Positions 7,487 through 19,565 of a DNA stretch of 64,000 nucleotides are shown piece by piece. Source of the DNA: JACVRW01 sp034664085 (GTDB taxonomy: Bacteria > Actinomycetota > Thermoleophilia > Solirubrobacterales > Thermoleophilaceae); the NCBI GenBank assembly GCA_034664085.1, contig JAXDII010000010.1, positions 1 through 64,000 of the forward strand, given 5' to 3'. A program made the translations under genes and the position numbers. Every line of letters starts with the position of its first letter. The stretch's first letter is position 1. The notes below the pieces were generated by a model, which had not been told where the DNA came from, ran no database searches, and was given only the letters and a program-made list of their open reading frames with translations.

Positions 7487-8862
7487 GCCGCCGGCCGGCG
7501 CGCCGCCATCACGACGCGGGCTCCGTCCGCGGGGATCATCGTCACGTTGCGGTGGCGGGCATGCTCGGGGCGCGGGTCCGGCGCGGACAGGTCGGTGCGC
7601 CGGGCGATCGCGGCGAGCACTACGCGCTGCTCGGCCATGGCCAGGGTCGCGCCCAGGCAGCGGCGGATGCCGCCGCCGAAGGGAATCCAGGTGTACGTGC
7701 CCGGCTTGCGGCCCAGGAAGCGCTCGGGCCGGAATGCGAACGGGTCCGGGTACACGTCCTCGCGGTGGTGCAGCAGCAGGATGCTGATCAAGATCGAGCT
7801 GCCCGCCGGCATGCGGTACTCGCCGAGCTGCCAGGGCACGGTCACGCGCCGCGCGACGATCGGGATTACGGGCCGGGACCGCATGCCCTCGTGGATGGTG
7901 GCGTCGACGTAGCCGTCGCCGTCGTCGGTCGAGCGAGCGACGTCGCGCAGCCGGTCGTAGGCGGCCGGGTGGCGCAGCAGGCGCTCGAAGATCCAGGCGA
8001 GCGAGTTGGCCGTGGTCTCGTGGCCGGCAAGCACCAGGGTGAGCAGCTCGTCGCGCAGCTCCTGGTCGGTGAGGCGCTCGCCGTCCTCCGTCTCCGCCTC
8101 GAGCAGGAGGGAGAGGATGTCGGTGCGCTGCGCGGCGTCGCCGGCCTCGCGCCGCGCCGCTATGACGGCATAGATGTGGCGGTCGAGGTAGGCCAGGAAC
8201 CCGCGCAGGGGCCCCACTGGTTCGGTGCTGCCCAGGTTGAGCAGCTCGAACAGCTGCGCCTCCGGGCGCGTGGAGAGCTTCACGACCGAGCGGATCGCGC
8301 GGCGCAGGCCGTGCTCGGGGGTACCGGGGGCCGGGGTGCCCTCCACGCCGAAGACGCCGCTCATGATCACGTCGAGGGTGATCGCCTGCATGCGCGGGGC
8401 CAGGGCGAACGGCTCGCCGACCGGCCAGCGGTCGATCTCGCGGTCGGCGGCCTGGGCGATCATCTCGGTGTAGCGCTGCACGGCCTCCCCGTGGAACGGC
8501 GGGAGCAGCAGCTTGCGCTGGCGCATGTGCCGAGGCCCGACCGAGGTCAGCACCGAGTTGGGCCCGACGATCGGCCGCAGCGGCGACTCGCCGGTCAGCG
8601 ACGGCGCCTCCTCCGGCTTCGCCGTGAACAGGGACCGGATGTGGTCGGGGTGGCTGGTCACCGCCTCCACGTCGTCATCGACGATGCTCCTGAAGAGGAA
8701 GACGTCGCCCAGTTCGCGCCGGGCGCGGAAGACGAACTCGATTTGCCTGACGCTGAAGCGCAGCGTCTGCAGCAGGCGCGGCAGCGGCACGGCGGGCGGC
8801 AGCACGGGGGGTCCCGCGTCGTCGCGGAGAGGGCCGGCCGGCGAAGGCGGCGCCTCGCCCAT
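7483..8862 (-). CDS. Cytochrome P450
   Basis: 459-aa heme monooxygenase. The heme-binding loop is FGGGIRRCLG with thiolate C402. The I-helix oxygen-activation motif is AGHETTA and the K-helix ExxR appears as EGMR. The start at 8862 (ATG) gives MGEAPPSP and overlaps the glutaredoxin TGA by one base, so the pair is translationally coupled. The frame is open further upstream but only across the glutaredoxin gene. The substrate is unknown; the sequence resembles the broad CYP class used for lipid or xenobiotic oxidation. Its stop shares CTAG with the permease stop. Confidence 0.92.
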   Translation of the reverse strand: MGEAPPSPAGPLRDDAGPPVLPPAVPLPRLLQTLRFSVRQIEFVFRARRELGDVFLFRSIVDDDVEAVTSHPDHIRSLFTAKPEEAPSLTGESPLRPIVGPNSVLTSVGPRHMRQRKLLLPPFHGEAVQRYTEMIAQAADREIDRWPVGEPFALAPRMQAITLDVIMSGVFGVEGTPAPGTPEHGLRRAIRSVVKLSTRPEAQLFELLNLGSTEPVGPLRGFLAYLDRHIYAVIAARREAGDAAQRTDILSLLLEAETEDGERLTDQELRDELLTLVLAGHETTANSLAWIFERLLRHPAAYDRLRDVARSTDDGDGYVDATIHEGMRSRPVIPIVARRVTVPWQLGEYRMPAGSSILISILLLHHREDVYPDPFAFRPERFLGRKPGTYTWIPFGGGIRRCLGATLAMAEQRVVLAAIARRTDLSAPDPRPEHARHRNVTMIPADGARVVMAARRPAA

Positions 8863-9125
8863 CAGGCCGCCAGCAAGTCCTCCAGCGCCCCGGCCCGGTC
8901 GGCCTCGAGCAGCTCGCGGAAGCCGCCGATGGAGCGCTCTCCGATCACGATCTGGGGAAACGTCATCTGCCCGGTGAGGGCGACGAGATCGGCCCGGCCA
9001 GCCGGATCCTTGGCGAGGTTGACCTCGGCGTACACGATGCCGCGCGCCTCCAGCAGGGCCTTCGCCTGCCGGCAGAAACCACATGGCTCGGTCGTGTACA
9101 CGACTACCCCGTTCTCGTCCGCCAT
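8862..9125 (-). CDS. Glutaredoxin
   Basis: 87-aa thiol-disulfide oxidoreductase with a CGFC active site near residue 15, a cis-Pro in TFPQIVIG, and the GG-F helix lead of the glutaredoxin fold. It is the first gene of a two-gene unit with P450. A TAGACT hexamer lies 9 nt before the ATG. Actinobacteria often lack glutathione, so the physiological reductant is uncertain; a mycoredoxin-like role is possible. Confidence 0.9.
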   Translation of the reverse strand: MADENGVVVYTTEPCGFCRQAKALLEARGIVYAEVNLAKDPAGRADLVALTGQMTFPQIVIGERSIGGFRELLEADRAGALEDLLAA

Positions 9126-9134
9126 CCCGATCAG

Positions 9135-9140
9135 AGTCTA
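9135..9140 (-). promoter_or_regulatory. -10-like hexamer TAGACT before glutaredoxin, overlapping a plus-strand -10
   Basis: TAGACT on the minus strand ends 9 nt before the glutaredoxin ATG. On the plus strand TAGGTAT at 9139-9145 faces recO. The two -10-like elements share the central CTAG, so divergent transcription of glutaredoxin-P450 and recO would compete for the same bases. Confidence 0.4.
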
Positions 9141-9173
9141 GGTATCCCCCGTTCGTTCAAAACCGAAGCGATC

Positions 9174-9860
9174 GTGCTGCGGTCCATCCGCTTCGCCGAG
9201 GCGGATCGGGTGCTGCACCTCTACACGCCCGACCGCGGGCGTGTGGGTGCGGTGGCCAAGGGGGTGCGGCGCGTGGGATCGCGCATGGGGGGCCGCCTCG
9301 AGCCGCTCAGCCGCGTGCGGCTCGTGCTGCACCAGGGCCGCGGGGAGCTCTGCACGGTCAGCCAGGCCGACACGCTGCACCCACACGCGGCCCTGCGCGA
9401 CCGGCGCGAGTCGCTCGAGCGGGCCACGCAGGCCTGTGAGGCGGTGCTGCGCCTGCTCGACTCCACCGAGGCCAACCAGCCCGCCTACAACCTGCTCTGC
9501 AACCAGCTTGCGCTGCTCGACGCGAGCCCCGAGGCCGCTGGCCGCGCACAGGCGCTCACGTTTCGCCTCAAGCTGCTCCTGGCCGCCGGCTTCTCGCCGG
9601 AGCTGGGCTCGTGCGCCACCTGTGGCGAGGCGGAGCACCTGGGGGCGTTCTCGCCGAGCGCCGGCGGAGTGGTCTGCGCCGGCTGCGAGGCGGGGTCGTT
9701 CCCGCTCGGCGAAGAGGCCCACCGCTTCCTGGTGACCGCTCTCGCCAGGCCGCTTGCCGAGGCCCCGCAGGCGCCGGAGCTGGCCCTCGCGCAGGCCGAC
9801 CGCGCCATCGCCGAAACGCTGGAGTACCACGCGCACGTCAGATTGAGGCGAGTCGCCTAG
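9174..9860 (+). CDS. recO: DNA repair protein RecO
   Basis: Loads RecA onto SSB-coated gaps with RecR. From GTG 9174 the protein has 228 aa: an N-terminal OB fold, a helical core, and a CATC...CAGC zinc site near residues 147-168. The reading frame is open upstream, and codons 9159-9173 spell KTEAI, the usual N-terminus of RecO before VLR. However, no ATG, GTG or TTG is in frame between the glutaredoxin start and 9174. The true start may therefore be a non-standard codon such as ATC 9144. Confidence 0.9.
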   Translation: MLRSIRFAEADRVLHLYTPDRGRVGAVAKGVRRVGSRMGGRLEPLSRVRLVLHQGRGELCTVSQADTLHPHAALRDRRESLERATQACEAVLRLLDSTEANQPAYNLLCNQLALLDASPEAAGRAQALTFRLKLLLAAGFSPELGSCATCGEAEHLGAFSPSAGGVVCAGCEAGSFPLGEEAHRFLVTALARPLAEAPQAPELALAQADRAIAETLEYHAHVRLRRVA

Positions 9861-9865
9861 GGGCA

Positions 9866-9871
9866 TACAGT
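9866..9871 (+). promoter_or_regulatory. -10-like hexamer TACAGT before ppdK
   Basis: TACAGT ends 7 nt before the GTG start of ppdK, within the 18-bp gap after recO. It suggests an independent leaderless transcript. Confidence 0.45.
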
Positions 9872-9878
9872 CCGGGGT

Positions 9879-12500
<2,622 letters not shown>

Positions 12501-12519
12501 CACAATCGGCGGGCTGCCG

Positions 12520-13512
12520 ATGACCAAGCTCGCCCGCGCATCCTTCCGCGAGCGCGTTGAGCGCGCCGAGGAGGCGCGCCACTCGCCGCTCGCCACACCG
12601 TCCTACCCGGCGCGGCGCGTCCGCGCGGAACCGGACTCCGACCACCGGACCCCGTTCCAGCGCGATCGCGACCGGATCGTGCACTCCAAGGCCTTCCGGC
12701 GCCTCAAGCACAAGACCCAGGTGTTCATAGCGCCCGAGGGCGACCACTACCGCACCCGCCTGACCCACACGCTCGAGACGTGCGGCATCGCGCGCACCGT
12801 CGCGCGGGCGCTCGGACTCAACGAGGACCTCACCGAGGCGATCGGGCTCGGCCACGACCTCGGCCACCCGCCCTTCGGCCACGTCGGCGAGGAGGTGCTC
12901 GACGGATGCGTGAGGCAGCGCTGGGGGCACGCGTTCCGTCACAACGAGCACTCCCTGCGGATGGTCGACGAGATCGAGCGCATCAACCTGACCGAGCAGG
13001 TGCGCGACGGCATCCTGCACCACACCGGGCCCCGCCCGCCGGCCACGCCCGAGGGCCGGATCCTGAAGCTGGTGGACCGGATCGCCTACATCAACCACGA
13101 CATCGACGACGCCATCCGCGCCGGCGTTCTGCGCTTCGAGCAGCTGCCGCGCGCCGAGATCGAGCTGCTCGGCTCGACCGGCTCGGAGCGGATCGAGACG
13201 CTGGTCGTGGACCTGCTCGACCGTTCCGAGGAGGCCGGCGACATCGTCCAGGGGGAGGAGGTCGGCGCCTCGATGCTTCGCCTGCGTGAGTTCATGTTCG
13301 AGCAGGTCTACCTCGGCCCGGGGGCGCAGCGCCAGAAGCCGCGCATCGAGCGGATGATGCGCACGCTGTTCGACCACTACGCCGAGCACCCGCCGGCCCC
13401 GCTGACGCCGGACGCGTCAGAAGAGCAGCGTGTGGTGGACTGGCTCGCTGGGATGACCGACCGCTTCGCGATCCGTGCGTTCTCCGACCTCTCGCTGCCG
13501 CAGGGCTTCTGA
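12520..13512 (+). CDS. dgt: Deoxyguanosinetriphosphate triphosphohydrolase-like protein (HD domain)
   Basis: Hydrolyses dNTPs to nucleoside plus triphosphate. The 330-aa protein has the HD metal-binding pattern: THTLET, then GLGHDLGHPPFGH, HNEHSLR and a later conserved Asp in YINHDIDD. ATG 12520 is chosen over the earlier in-frame TTG 12490, which overlaps ppdK, because the protein then starts MTKLARASFRER as in the family. dnaG starts 2 bp after its stop. Confidence 0.93.
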   Translation: MTKLARASFRERVERAEEARHSPLATPSYPARRVRAEPDSDHRTPFQRDRDRIVHSKAFRRLKHKTQVFIAPEGDHYRTRLTHTLETCGIARTVARALGLNEDLTEAIGLGHDLGHPPFGHVGEEVLDGCVRQRWGHAFRHNEHSLRMVDEIERINLTEQVRDGILHHTGPRPPATPEGRILKLVDRIAYINHDIDDAIRAGVLRFEQLPRAEIELLGSTGSERIETLVVDLLDRSEEAGDIVQGEEVGASMLRLREFMFEQVYLGPGAQRQKPRIERMMRTLFDHYAEHPPAPLTPDASEEQRVVDWLAGMTDRFAIRAFSDLSLPQGF

Positions 13513-13514
13513 CC

Positions 13515-15290
13515 ATGGCGCTGTTCACCCGCGACTCGATCGACCGGCTGCGCGACGCCGTGGACATGGTCGACCTCGTCGGGAGCAAGACCGACCTGCG
13601 GCGGGTCGGGTCGCGCTGGACCGGCCTCTGCCCGTTCCACGACGAGCGCACGCCGTCCTTCTCGGTGAACGCCGACGAGAAGCTCTTCTACTGCTTCGGC
13701 TGCCAGGCCAAGGGCGACGCCTTCGGCTTCGTGGAGCAGGCCGAGGGCCTCGACTTCCGCGAGGCGGTCGAGCTGCTTGGGGACCGCTACGGCATCCAGC
13801 TCGAGCGCGAGAACGACGACCCGCAGGCCGAGGAGCGCAGGCGCCGCAAGGAGCGCCTGATGAAGCTGCTCGACCGGACCGCCGGGTTCTACGCGACCTA
13901 TCTGTGGGAGTCGGCGGAGGCCGCGCGGGCGCGGGAGTACCTCGCCGGGCGCGGCCTGGGGGAGGAGGCGCTGCGCGAGTTCCGCGTCGGCTACGCGCCG
14001 AGCGCGTGGGACCGGGTGATCGTCGGCGCCCAGCGCGACGGCTTCACGCCGGCGGAGCTGGTGGCGGGCGGGCTGGCACAGCGCGGACGCGAGAGCGGCC
14101 TGTACGACCGCTTCCGCGGCCGGATCATGTTCCCGCTGGCCGATGCGCGCGGCCGCGTGCTCGGGTTCGGGGCGCGTGCGATGGCCGAGGGCCGCGGCCC
14201 GAAGTACCTGAACACCTCGGAGAACGAGATCTACCACAAGGGCCGCCAGCTGTTCGGCATCGATCTGGCCCGCTCACACGCGGCAAAGAGCGGCCGAATC
14301 GTGGTAGTCGAGGGTTATACGGACGTGTTGGCGCTTCACCAGGCGGGGATACGCGAGTCTGTGGCGATCATGGGAACGGCGTTGACGGCTGAGCAGATGT
14401 CGGAGCTGGGGCGGGCGGCGCCGCTGATCGTGCTCGCCCTCGATGCCGACCGTGCCGGGCAAGAGGCGATGCTGCGCGCCGCGCGGGCGGCTCAGGAGCG
14501 CGGTGTCGAGCTGCGCGCGGTCGAGATGCCCGAGGGGAGCGACCCCGCTGACATGCTCGCGTCGGCGGGGGCCGAGGCGTTTGCGGCCCGTCTTCAGGGC
14601 GCACTCGCAATGATCCAGTTTCAGGTTCGCCGGATACTTGCCGATGCAGACCTCGACACGCCGTCAGGTAGGGACAGAGCACTTGAGGAGGCGCGCAGCT
14701 TGATTGCTGCCACACCGGAACGGACAGCGATGCGGGACGAGCTGGTCCGCGAGGTAGCGGACCGTCTCGACGTGCCCGGGGAGTACGTGCGAGCGGCCCC
14801 GGCCGCCCAGCCGCGTGCCGCCGCGCAACGCTTCGACCGTCCCGCCTCGGGACCGATGCTGCCTGCCGGCGCATCGGCGGGCGAGGTCGCGTTTCGCGCC
14901 GAGCGGGAGTTCCTCTCGCTCTGCCTCGCGAGCGGGGACCTGGGCCGCGGCTACCTGTCGCGGCCGACCGACGCCCAGCTCTCGTCCGACGCCACGCGCC
15001 GCGCGCGGGAGCATCTCGTCTCCAACTTCGACGACCCGCTCGCCGGCCTCTCGGAGGACGAGCCGGCGCTCGCGGCGCTCGTCACCGACGTGGCGTTGGC
15101 CGCCCAGGAGCAGCCGCCCACCACGGAGCCGGTCCTGCGCATGAGCATCCTGCAACTCGAGAAGCGCCGACTCGAGCGCGAGATCCGGCGCGCCGCCCAG
15201 CAGGGCGACCACTCGCGCCAGACGGAGCTCGCGGCCGCCGAGCAGCGGGTCCGCGGCGATCTCGACGAGGTCATGGGGCAGACGGCATGA
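13515..15290 (+). CDS. dnaG: DNA primase
   Basis: Synthesises RNA primers for replication. The 591-aa protein has an N-terminal CHC2 zinc domain (C39, H42, C60, C63), a catalytic core with a TOPRIM motif starting VVVEGYTDVLAL and an ALDADRAGQ metal-binding segment, and a C-terminal helicase-interaction region of low complexity. It lies 2 bp after dgt. Its stop overlaps the sigma-factor ATG as ATGA, so primase and sigma factor are translationally coupled, as in classical macromolecular synthesis operons. Confidence 0.97.
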   Translation: MALFTRDSIDRLRDAVDMVDLVGSKTDLRRVGSRWTGLCPFHDERTPSFSVNADEKLFYCFGCQAKGDAFGFVEQAEGLDFREAVELLGDRYGIQLERENDDPQAEERRRRKERLMKLLDRTAGFYATYLWESAEAARAREYLAGRGLGEEALREFRVGYAPSAWDRVIVGAQRDGFTPAELVAGGLAQRGRESGLYDRFRGRIMFPLADARGRVLGFGARAMAEGRGPKYLNTSENEIYHKGRQLFGIDLARSHAAKSGRIVVVEGYTDVLALHQAGIRESVAIMGTALTAEQMSELGRAAPLIVLALDADRAGQEAMLRAARAAQERGVELRAVEMPEGSDPADMLASAGAEAFAARLQGALAMIQFQVRRILADADLDTPSGRDRALEEARSLIAATPERTAMRDELVREVADRLDVPGEYVRAAPAAQPRAAAQRFDRPASGPMLPAGASAGEVAFRAEREFLSLCLASGDLGRGYLSRPTDAQLSSDATRRAREHLVSNFDDPLAGLSEDEPALAALVTDVALAAQEQPPTTEPVLRMSILQLEKRRLEREIRRAAQQGDHSRQTELAAAEQRVRGDLDEVMGQTA

Positions 15291-16258
15291 CGGCCGTCAG
15301 TGGCGAGGAGGAGCCGGAGGAGCTCGGCGCCGACGTCGAGGAGGAGGCCGAGGAGGCCGTCGACCTCTACGACGCCGGTGGCGTGGTCACCGCCGGCCTG
15401 CCGGCGGCGCCGCCCGAGCACGGCGCGGAGGACGCGGTCCGGCTCTATCTGCGCTCGATCGGCCGCGTGCCGCTGCTCACGCGCGAGGACGAGGTCCGCC
15501 TCGCCAAGCGCATCGAGCAGAACGACATGTCGGCCAAGAACGCGCTGATCGAGGCGAACCTGCGGCTGGTCGTATCGATCGCCAAGCGCTACACCGGGCG
15601 CGGCCTGACGCTGCTCGACCTGATCCAGGAGGGCAACCTGGGGCTGATCCGCGCGGTCGAGAAGTTCGACTGGCGGCGCGGGTTCAAGTTCTCGACCTAC
15701 GCCACCTGGTGGATCCGGCAGGCGATCACTCGGGCGCTGGCGGACCAGTCGCGCACGATCCGCATCCCGGTGCACATGGTCGAGCGGATGAACCGCGTTG
15801 CGCGCGCGAAGCGGGCGCTGCTGCAGCAGAACAACCGCGAGCCCACGTCGGAGGAGATCGGCGAGCTGGTGGAGATGACCGCCAAGAAGGTCGACGAGAT
15901 CCTCAAGCTCGGGCAGGAGCCCGTGTCCCTCGAGGCCCCGGTCGGCGGGGAGGAGGGCGACGCCTCGCTCGGCGACTTCATCTCGGACGAGGCCGGCGAC
16001 CGCCCGCTCGAGGTGGTGGCCAACCGCATCCGCGACCATGATCTCCAGGACGTGCTCGACTCGCTGCCGTGGCGCGAGCGCCGCGTGATCGAGCTGCGCT
16101 ACGGCCTGGGCGACAAGGGGCCGATGACCCTGGAGGACATCGGGCACGAGGTCGGCGTGACGCGCGAGCGGGTGCGCCAGATCGAGTCGAAGACGCTGGC
16201 GATGCTGAAGTCCTCGGGCGGGGCGGACCGCCTCGCCGGGACGGCCGACGAGGCCTGA
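15287..16258 (+). CDS. rpoD: Principal-type RNA polymerase sigma factor (RpoD/SigA family)
   Basis: 323-aa group 1 or 2 sigma-70. An acidic N-terminal tail of about 45 aa replaces most of region 1.1. Region 1.2 begins DAVRLYLRSIG, region 2 contains DLIQEGNLGLIRAV and FSTYATWWIRQAI, region 3 contains IPVHMVERMN, and region 4 contains RERVRQIESKTL. Overlap with dnaG supports it being the principal sigma factor of this genome, but a second copy elsewhere cannot be excluded. Confidence 0.93.
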   Translation: MTAVSGEEEPEELGADVEEEAEEAVDLYDAGGVVTAGLPAAPPEHGAEDAVRLYLRSIGRVPLLTREDEVRLAKRIEQNDMSAKNALIEANLRLVVSIAKRYTGRGLTLLDLIQEGNLGLIRAVEKFDWRRGFKFSTYATWWIRQAITRALADQSRTIRIPVHMVERMNRVARAKRALLQQNNREPTSEEIGELVEMTAKKVDEILKLGQEPVSLEAPVGGEEGDASLGDFISDEAGDRPLEVVANRIRDHDLQDVLDSLPWRERRVIELRYGLGDKGPMTLEDIGHEVGVTRERVRQIESKTLAMLKSSGGADRLAGTADEA

Positions 16259-16278
16259 GCAGCTCCCCGGCACGCAGC

Positions 16279-16284
16279 TATAGT
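16279..16284 (+). promoter_or_regulatory. -10 hexamer TATAGT before tRNA-Asn
   Basis: TATAGT ends 17 nt before the mature tRNA 5' end at 16302, a normal distance for a tRNA promoter with a short precursor leader. No good -35 is recognised. Confidence 0.5.
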
Positions 16285-16301
16285 CGCCGCTGCGACTGCG
16301 A

Positions 16302-16374
<73 letters not shown>

Positions 16375-16375
16375 C

Positions 16376-16490
16376 TCCAGATGCCATGCGGGGGGTCGCG
16401 CCCCCCGGCCCCCGCTGATTCCTGGCCGGCCGGCTGGAGCGCTGGGGGCTCGCGCCCCCGGCCCCCCGCCGCTTCCCGGCCGCGCCCTGG
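16376..16490 (-). repeat. Intergenic repeat cluster 2 (two minus-strand copies)
   Basis: Read on the minus strand, two units of the same family as 110-600 are present: one spanning about 16380-16428 (GCCAGGAATCAGCGGGGGCC then a G-run/C-run hairpin with CGCGA loop) and a shorter one at about 16438-16480 (hairpin with GCGA loop). They fill the gap between tRNA-Asn and the convergent VWA gene and could act as a terminator for either. Confidence 0.8.
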
Positions 16491-16492
16491 AG

Positions 16493-17431
16493 CTAGGGCA
16501 GTCGTGCGGTAGCTCGCAGGCCGAACGCCGCCGCGGCCGCCAGCAGCAGGCCTCCGCCCGCGGCGAACGCCACTGTGATCTCCCGCTCTTCCTTCTTGGT
16601 TGCGACGCGGGAGCCCAGTCCCTCGTAGATGCGGCCGAGGTCGCCGGCGTCCTCGGCCTGGAAGGCACGGCCGCCCGACGCCTCGGCGATCCGCCTCATC
16701 GTCACCGGGTCCGGGGGGACCGGGACCGTGATGCCGTTTGGCGTCTCGATCGTCGCCCCGCGCGTGCCCAGCGCGACCGTGTGGATCGGGATGCGCAGCT
16801 TGCGGGCTGCTCGGGCAACCTCGATCGGGTCACGGCCGGTGGTCGTCTCGCCGTCGGAGAGCAGCAGGATCGCCGCCGGGGGCCGCTCCTCTGCCGGGCC
16901 GTCGACCATGCCGAGCGCCACGGCCAGCGCGTCGCCCGCTGCCGTGCCGCCGTCTGCGCTGAGGCCGTCCAGCAGGGACTCGATCTCCTCGCGGTCGTCG
17001 GTCGGCGGCTCCAGCGTGTGCGGGTCCGAGGAGAACGCGACCGCTCCCACGCGCGCCTCGTCGGGCACCTCCTCGAGGAAGCGCCGCGCCGCCGCGCGCG
17101 CGGCCTCGAGGCGGCTCGGGTCGACGTCCTCGGCCAGCATCGAGCGGGACACGTCGGTCACGAGCACGATCGACGCCTGCTCCTTCCGGACGGCCACCGT
17201 CGCGTGCGGGCGCGCCAGGGCGAGCGACAGCGCGGCGAGCGCCGCGAGGAACAGCGCCAGCGGCACGCGGCGCCGCCAGGTGGAGACGCGCGGGAGCAGC
17301 GGGGCGAGCGTCGACACCGCTGTGAAGCGCACGGCGTAGCGGCGCGCGCGCCGGCGCGCGGCCGCCTGCACGGCCAGGGCGAGCGGCACGAGCGCGAGCG
17401 CCGCCAGGAAGACGGGCGAGGCGAAGCTCAC
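16493..17431 (-). CDS. VWA-domain membrane protein (BatA-like)
   Basis: 312 aa with two N-terminal membrane segments (about 5-25 and 55-75), a von Willebrand A domain (about 85-270) with MIDAS motif DVSRSM plus later Thr and Asp ligands, and a C-terminal membrane segment after EEREITVAFAAGG. Last gene of the MoxR-DUF58-VWA operon, overlapping DUF58 by 4 bp. Such units are thought to act in metal insertion or envelope protein assembly. It is a close paralogue of the protein at 21749-22699. Confidence 0.88.
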   Translation of the reverse strand: MSFASPVFLAALALVPLALAVQAAARRRARRYAVRFTAVSTLAPLLPRVSTWRRRVPLALFLAALAALSLALARPHATVAVRKEQASIVLVTDVSRSMLAEDVDPSRLEAARAAARRFLEEVPDEARVGAVAFSSDPHTLEPPTDDREEIESLLDGLSADGGTAAGDALAVALGMVDGPAEERPPAAILLLSDGETTTGRDPIEVARAARKLRIPIHTVALGTRGATIETPNGITVPVPPDPVTMRRIAEASGGRAFQAEDAGDLGRIYEGLGSRVATKKEEREITVAFAAGGGLLLAAAAAFGLRATARLP

Positions 17432-18329
17432 GCCAGCCTCCGGCCGAGCTCGCGCGCCCAGGTGCCCGCCGTCGACAGGACGACGTGCTCGGCGCCCGCC
17501 CTGCGCAGGCCGGCGGCGACCGCCGTGTGCTGCTCGCCGGCGGCGGTGGCGAAGCGCTCACGCAGGCGCCGGTCGGCGGTGTCTACTTCGATGCGCTGGC
17601 CGGTCTCGGGATCGACCATGGCCAGCCGGCCGACCGAGGGCAGCTCGCGCTCGCGCGGGTCGAAGACTTCCACCGCCAGCACCGTGTGGCGCGCCGCCAG
17701 GGCGGCCAGGGGGCGCGCCCAGTCCGGCTCGCCCGCGAAGTCCGACACCACCACGACCAGGCTGCGCGGCCGCGCGAGGCGGCCTACGCGCACCACCGCG
17801 AGGGCCAGCGACTCGCCGCCCGTCCCGTCGGCCGCCACACCGTCCTCCAGCGCCCGACGCAGCCCGACGCGGGCGCCGCGGCCACCGCGCGGCGGCAGCA
17901 GCCGGGTCTCGGGGGCGCCGAAGGTGAGCAGCCCCACGCGCCCGCCGCGGCGCACGGCGAGGGCGCCGAGCACGTCGGCCACGCCCTCCGCGACGTCGCT
18001 CTTGAGGCGGTCCGCGGTCCCAAATGCCATCGAGGGGGAGACGTCCACGGCCAGCCAGGTGGTGAGCAGCCGCTCGGGCACCTGCTGGCGCACGTGCGGG
18101 ATCCCGGTGCGGGCGGTCGCCGAGGGGTCGATCTGCCGGACGTCGTCGCCCGGCTGGTAGGGCCGCAGCTGGGCCAGCTCGGTGCCGCTGCCCACGCCGG
18201 CACCGCGGTGCTCGCCCGCGCTCATGCCGCCGACGCGCCGCACGAAGGCGAGGTCGAGCGCCTCCACCAGGGCGCCGGGCACCGTGCCGGGCCCCTGGCG
18301 CCCGGCCGGCGGTCGCAGCGCCGTAGCGC

Positions 18330-18333
<4 letters not shown>
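17428..18333 (-). CDS. DUF58 domain-containing protein
   Basis: 301-aa protein with the DUF58 hallmark DDVRQIDPSATARTG around residues 62-77 and a VWA-like fold afterwards, containing VDVSPSM in place of a canonical MIDAS. Middle gene of the operon, with GTGA overlap after MoxR and a 4-bp overlap into the VWA gene. It usually works with the MoxR ATPase; biochemical role is unproven. Confidence 0.87.
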
Positions 18334-19337
<1,004 letters not shown>

Positions 19338-19344
19338 GGCGGCC

Positions 19345-19385
19345 ACGCTAGGCAGGGGCGCGTCACCGGCAGATAACGCGCACGG
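19345..19385 (-). promoter_or_regulatory. Promoter region of MoxR operon, shared with HtrA operon
   Basis: On the minus strand TAGCGT (19345-19350) ends 7 nt before the MoxR ATG. The 40 bp upstream matches the HtrA promoter at 23879-23919 in three blocks: CCTGCCTAGCGT, GCCGGTGACG and GCGCGTTAT, separated by 4 and 2 variable bases. This suggests a common activator or sigma factor. Confidence 0.6.
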
Positions 19386-19395
19386 CGAGCATGCT

Positions 19396-19432
19396 TGTCG
19401 AGTTTCTTCCGCTATCCGGCAGAAACTCGACA
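19396..19432. repeat. Perfect 12-bp inverted repeat with 13-nt spacer
   Basis: TGTCGAGTTTCT (19396-19407) and AGAAACTCGACA (19421-19432) are exact reverse complements around a 13-nt spacer that contains CCG-CTATC-CGG. It is followed by CGCACTGGGG. Located about 60 bp upstream of the MoxR start. Confidence 0.8.
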
Positions 19433-19499
19433 CGCACTGGGGCGCGAGCGCGCAGAGCCGGCCAGGAAGGGCCCCGGCAGGGCGAAGAGCGCGGGAGCG

Positions 19500-19536
19500 T
19501 GTCGACTTTCCGGCACATAGGGGGGGAAACTCGACA
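19500..19536. repeat. Second 12-bp inverted repeat with 13-nt spacer
   Basis: TGTCGACTTTCC (19500-19511) and GGAAACTCGACA (19525-19536) are reverse complements with one mismatch around a 13-nt spacer. The right arm and the following CGCACCGGGA match the first element, 104 bp away, in the same orientation. Confidence 0.75.
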
Positions 19537-19565
19537 CGCACCGGGACCTGAGCCGATAGGGCGCG

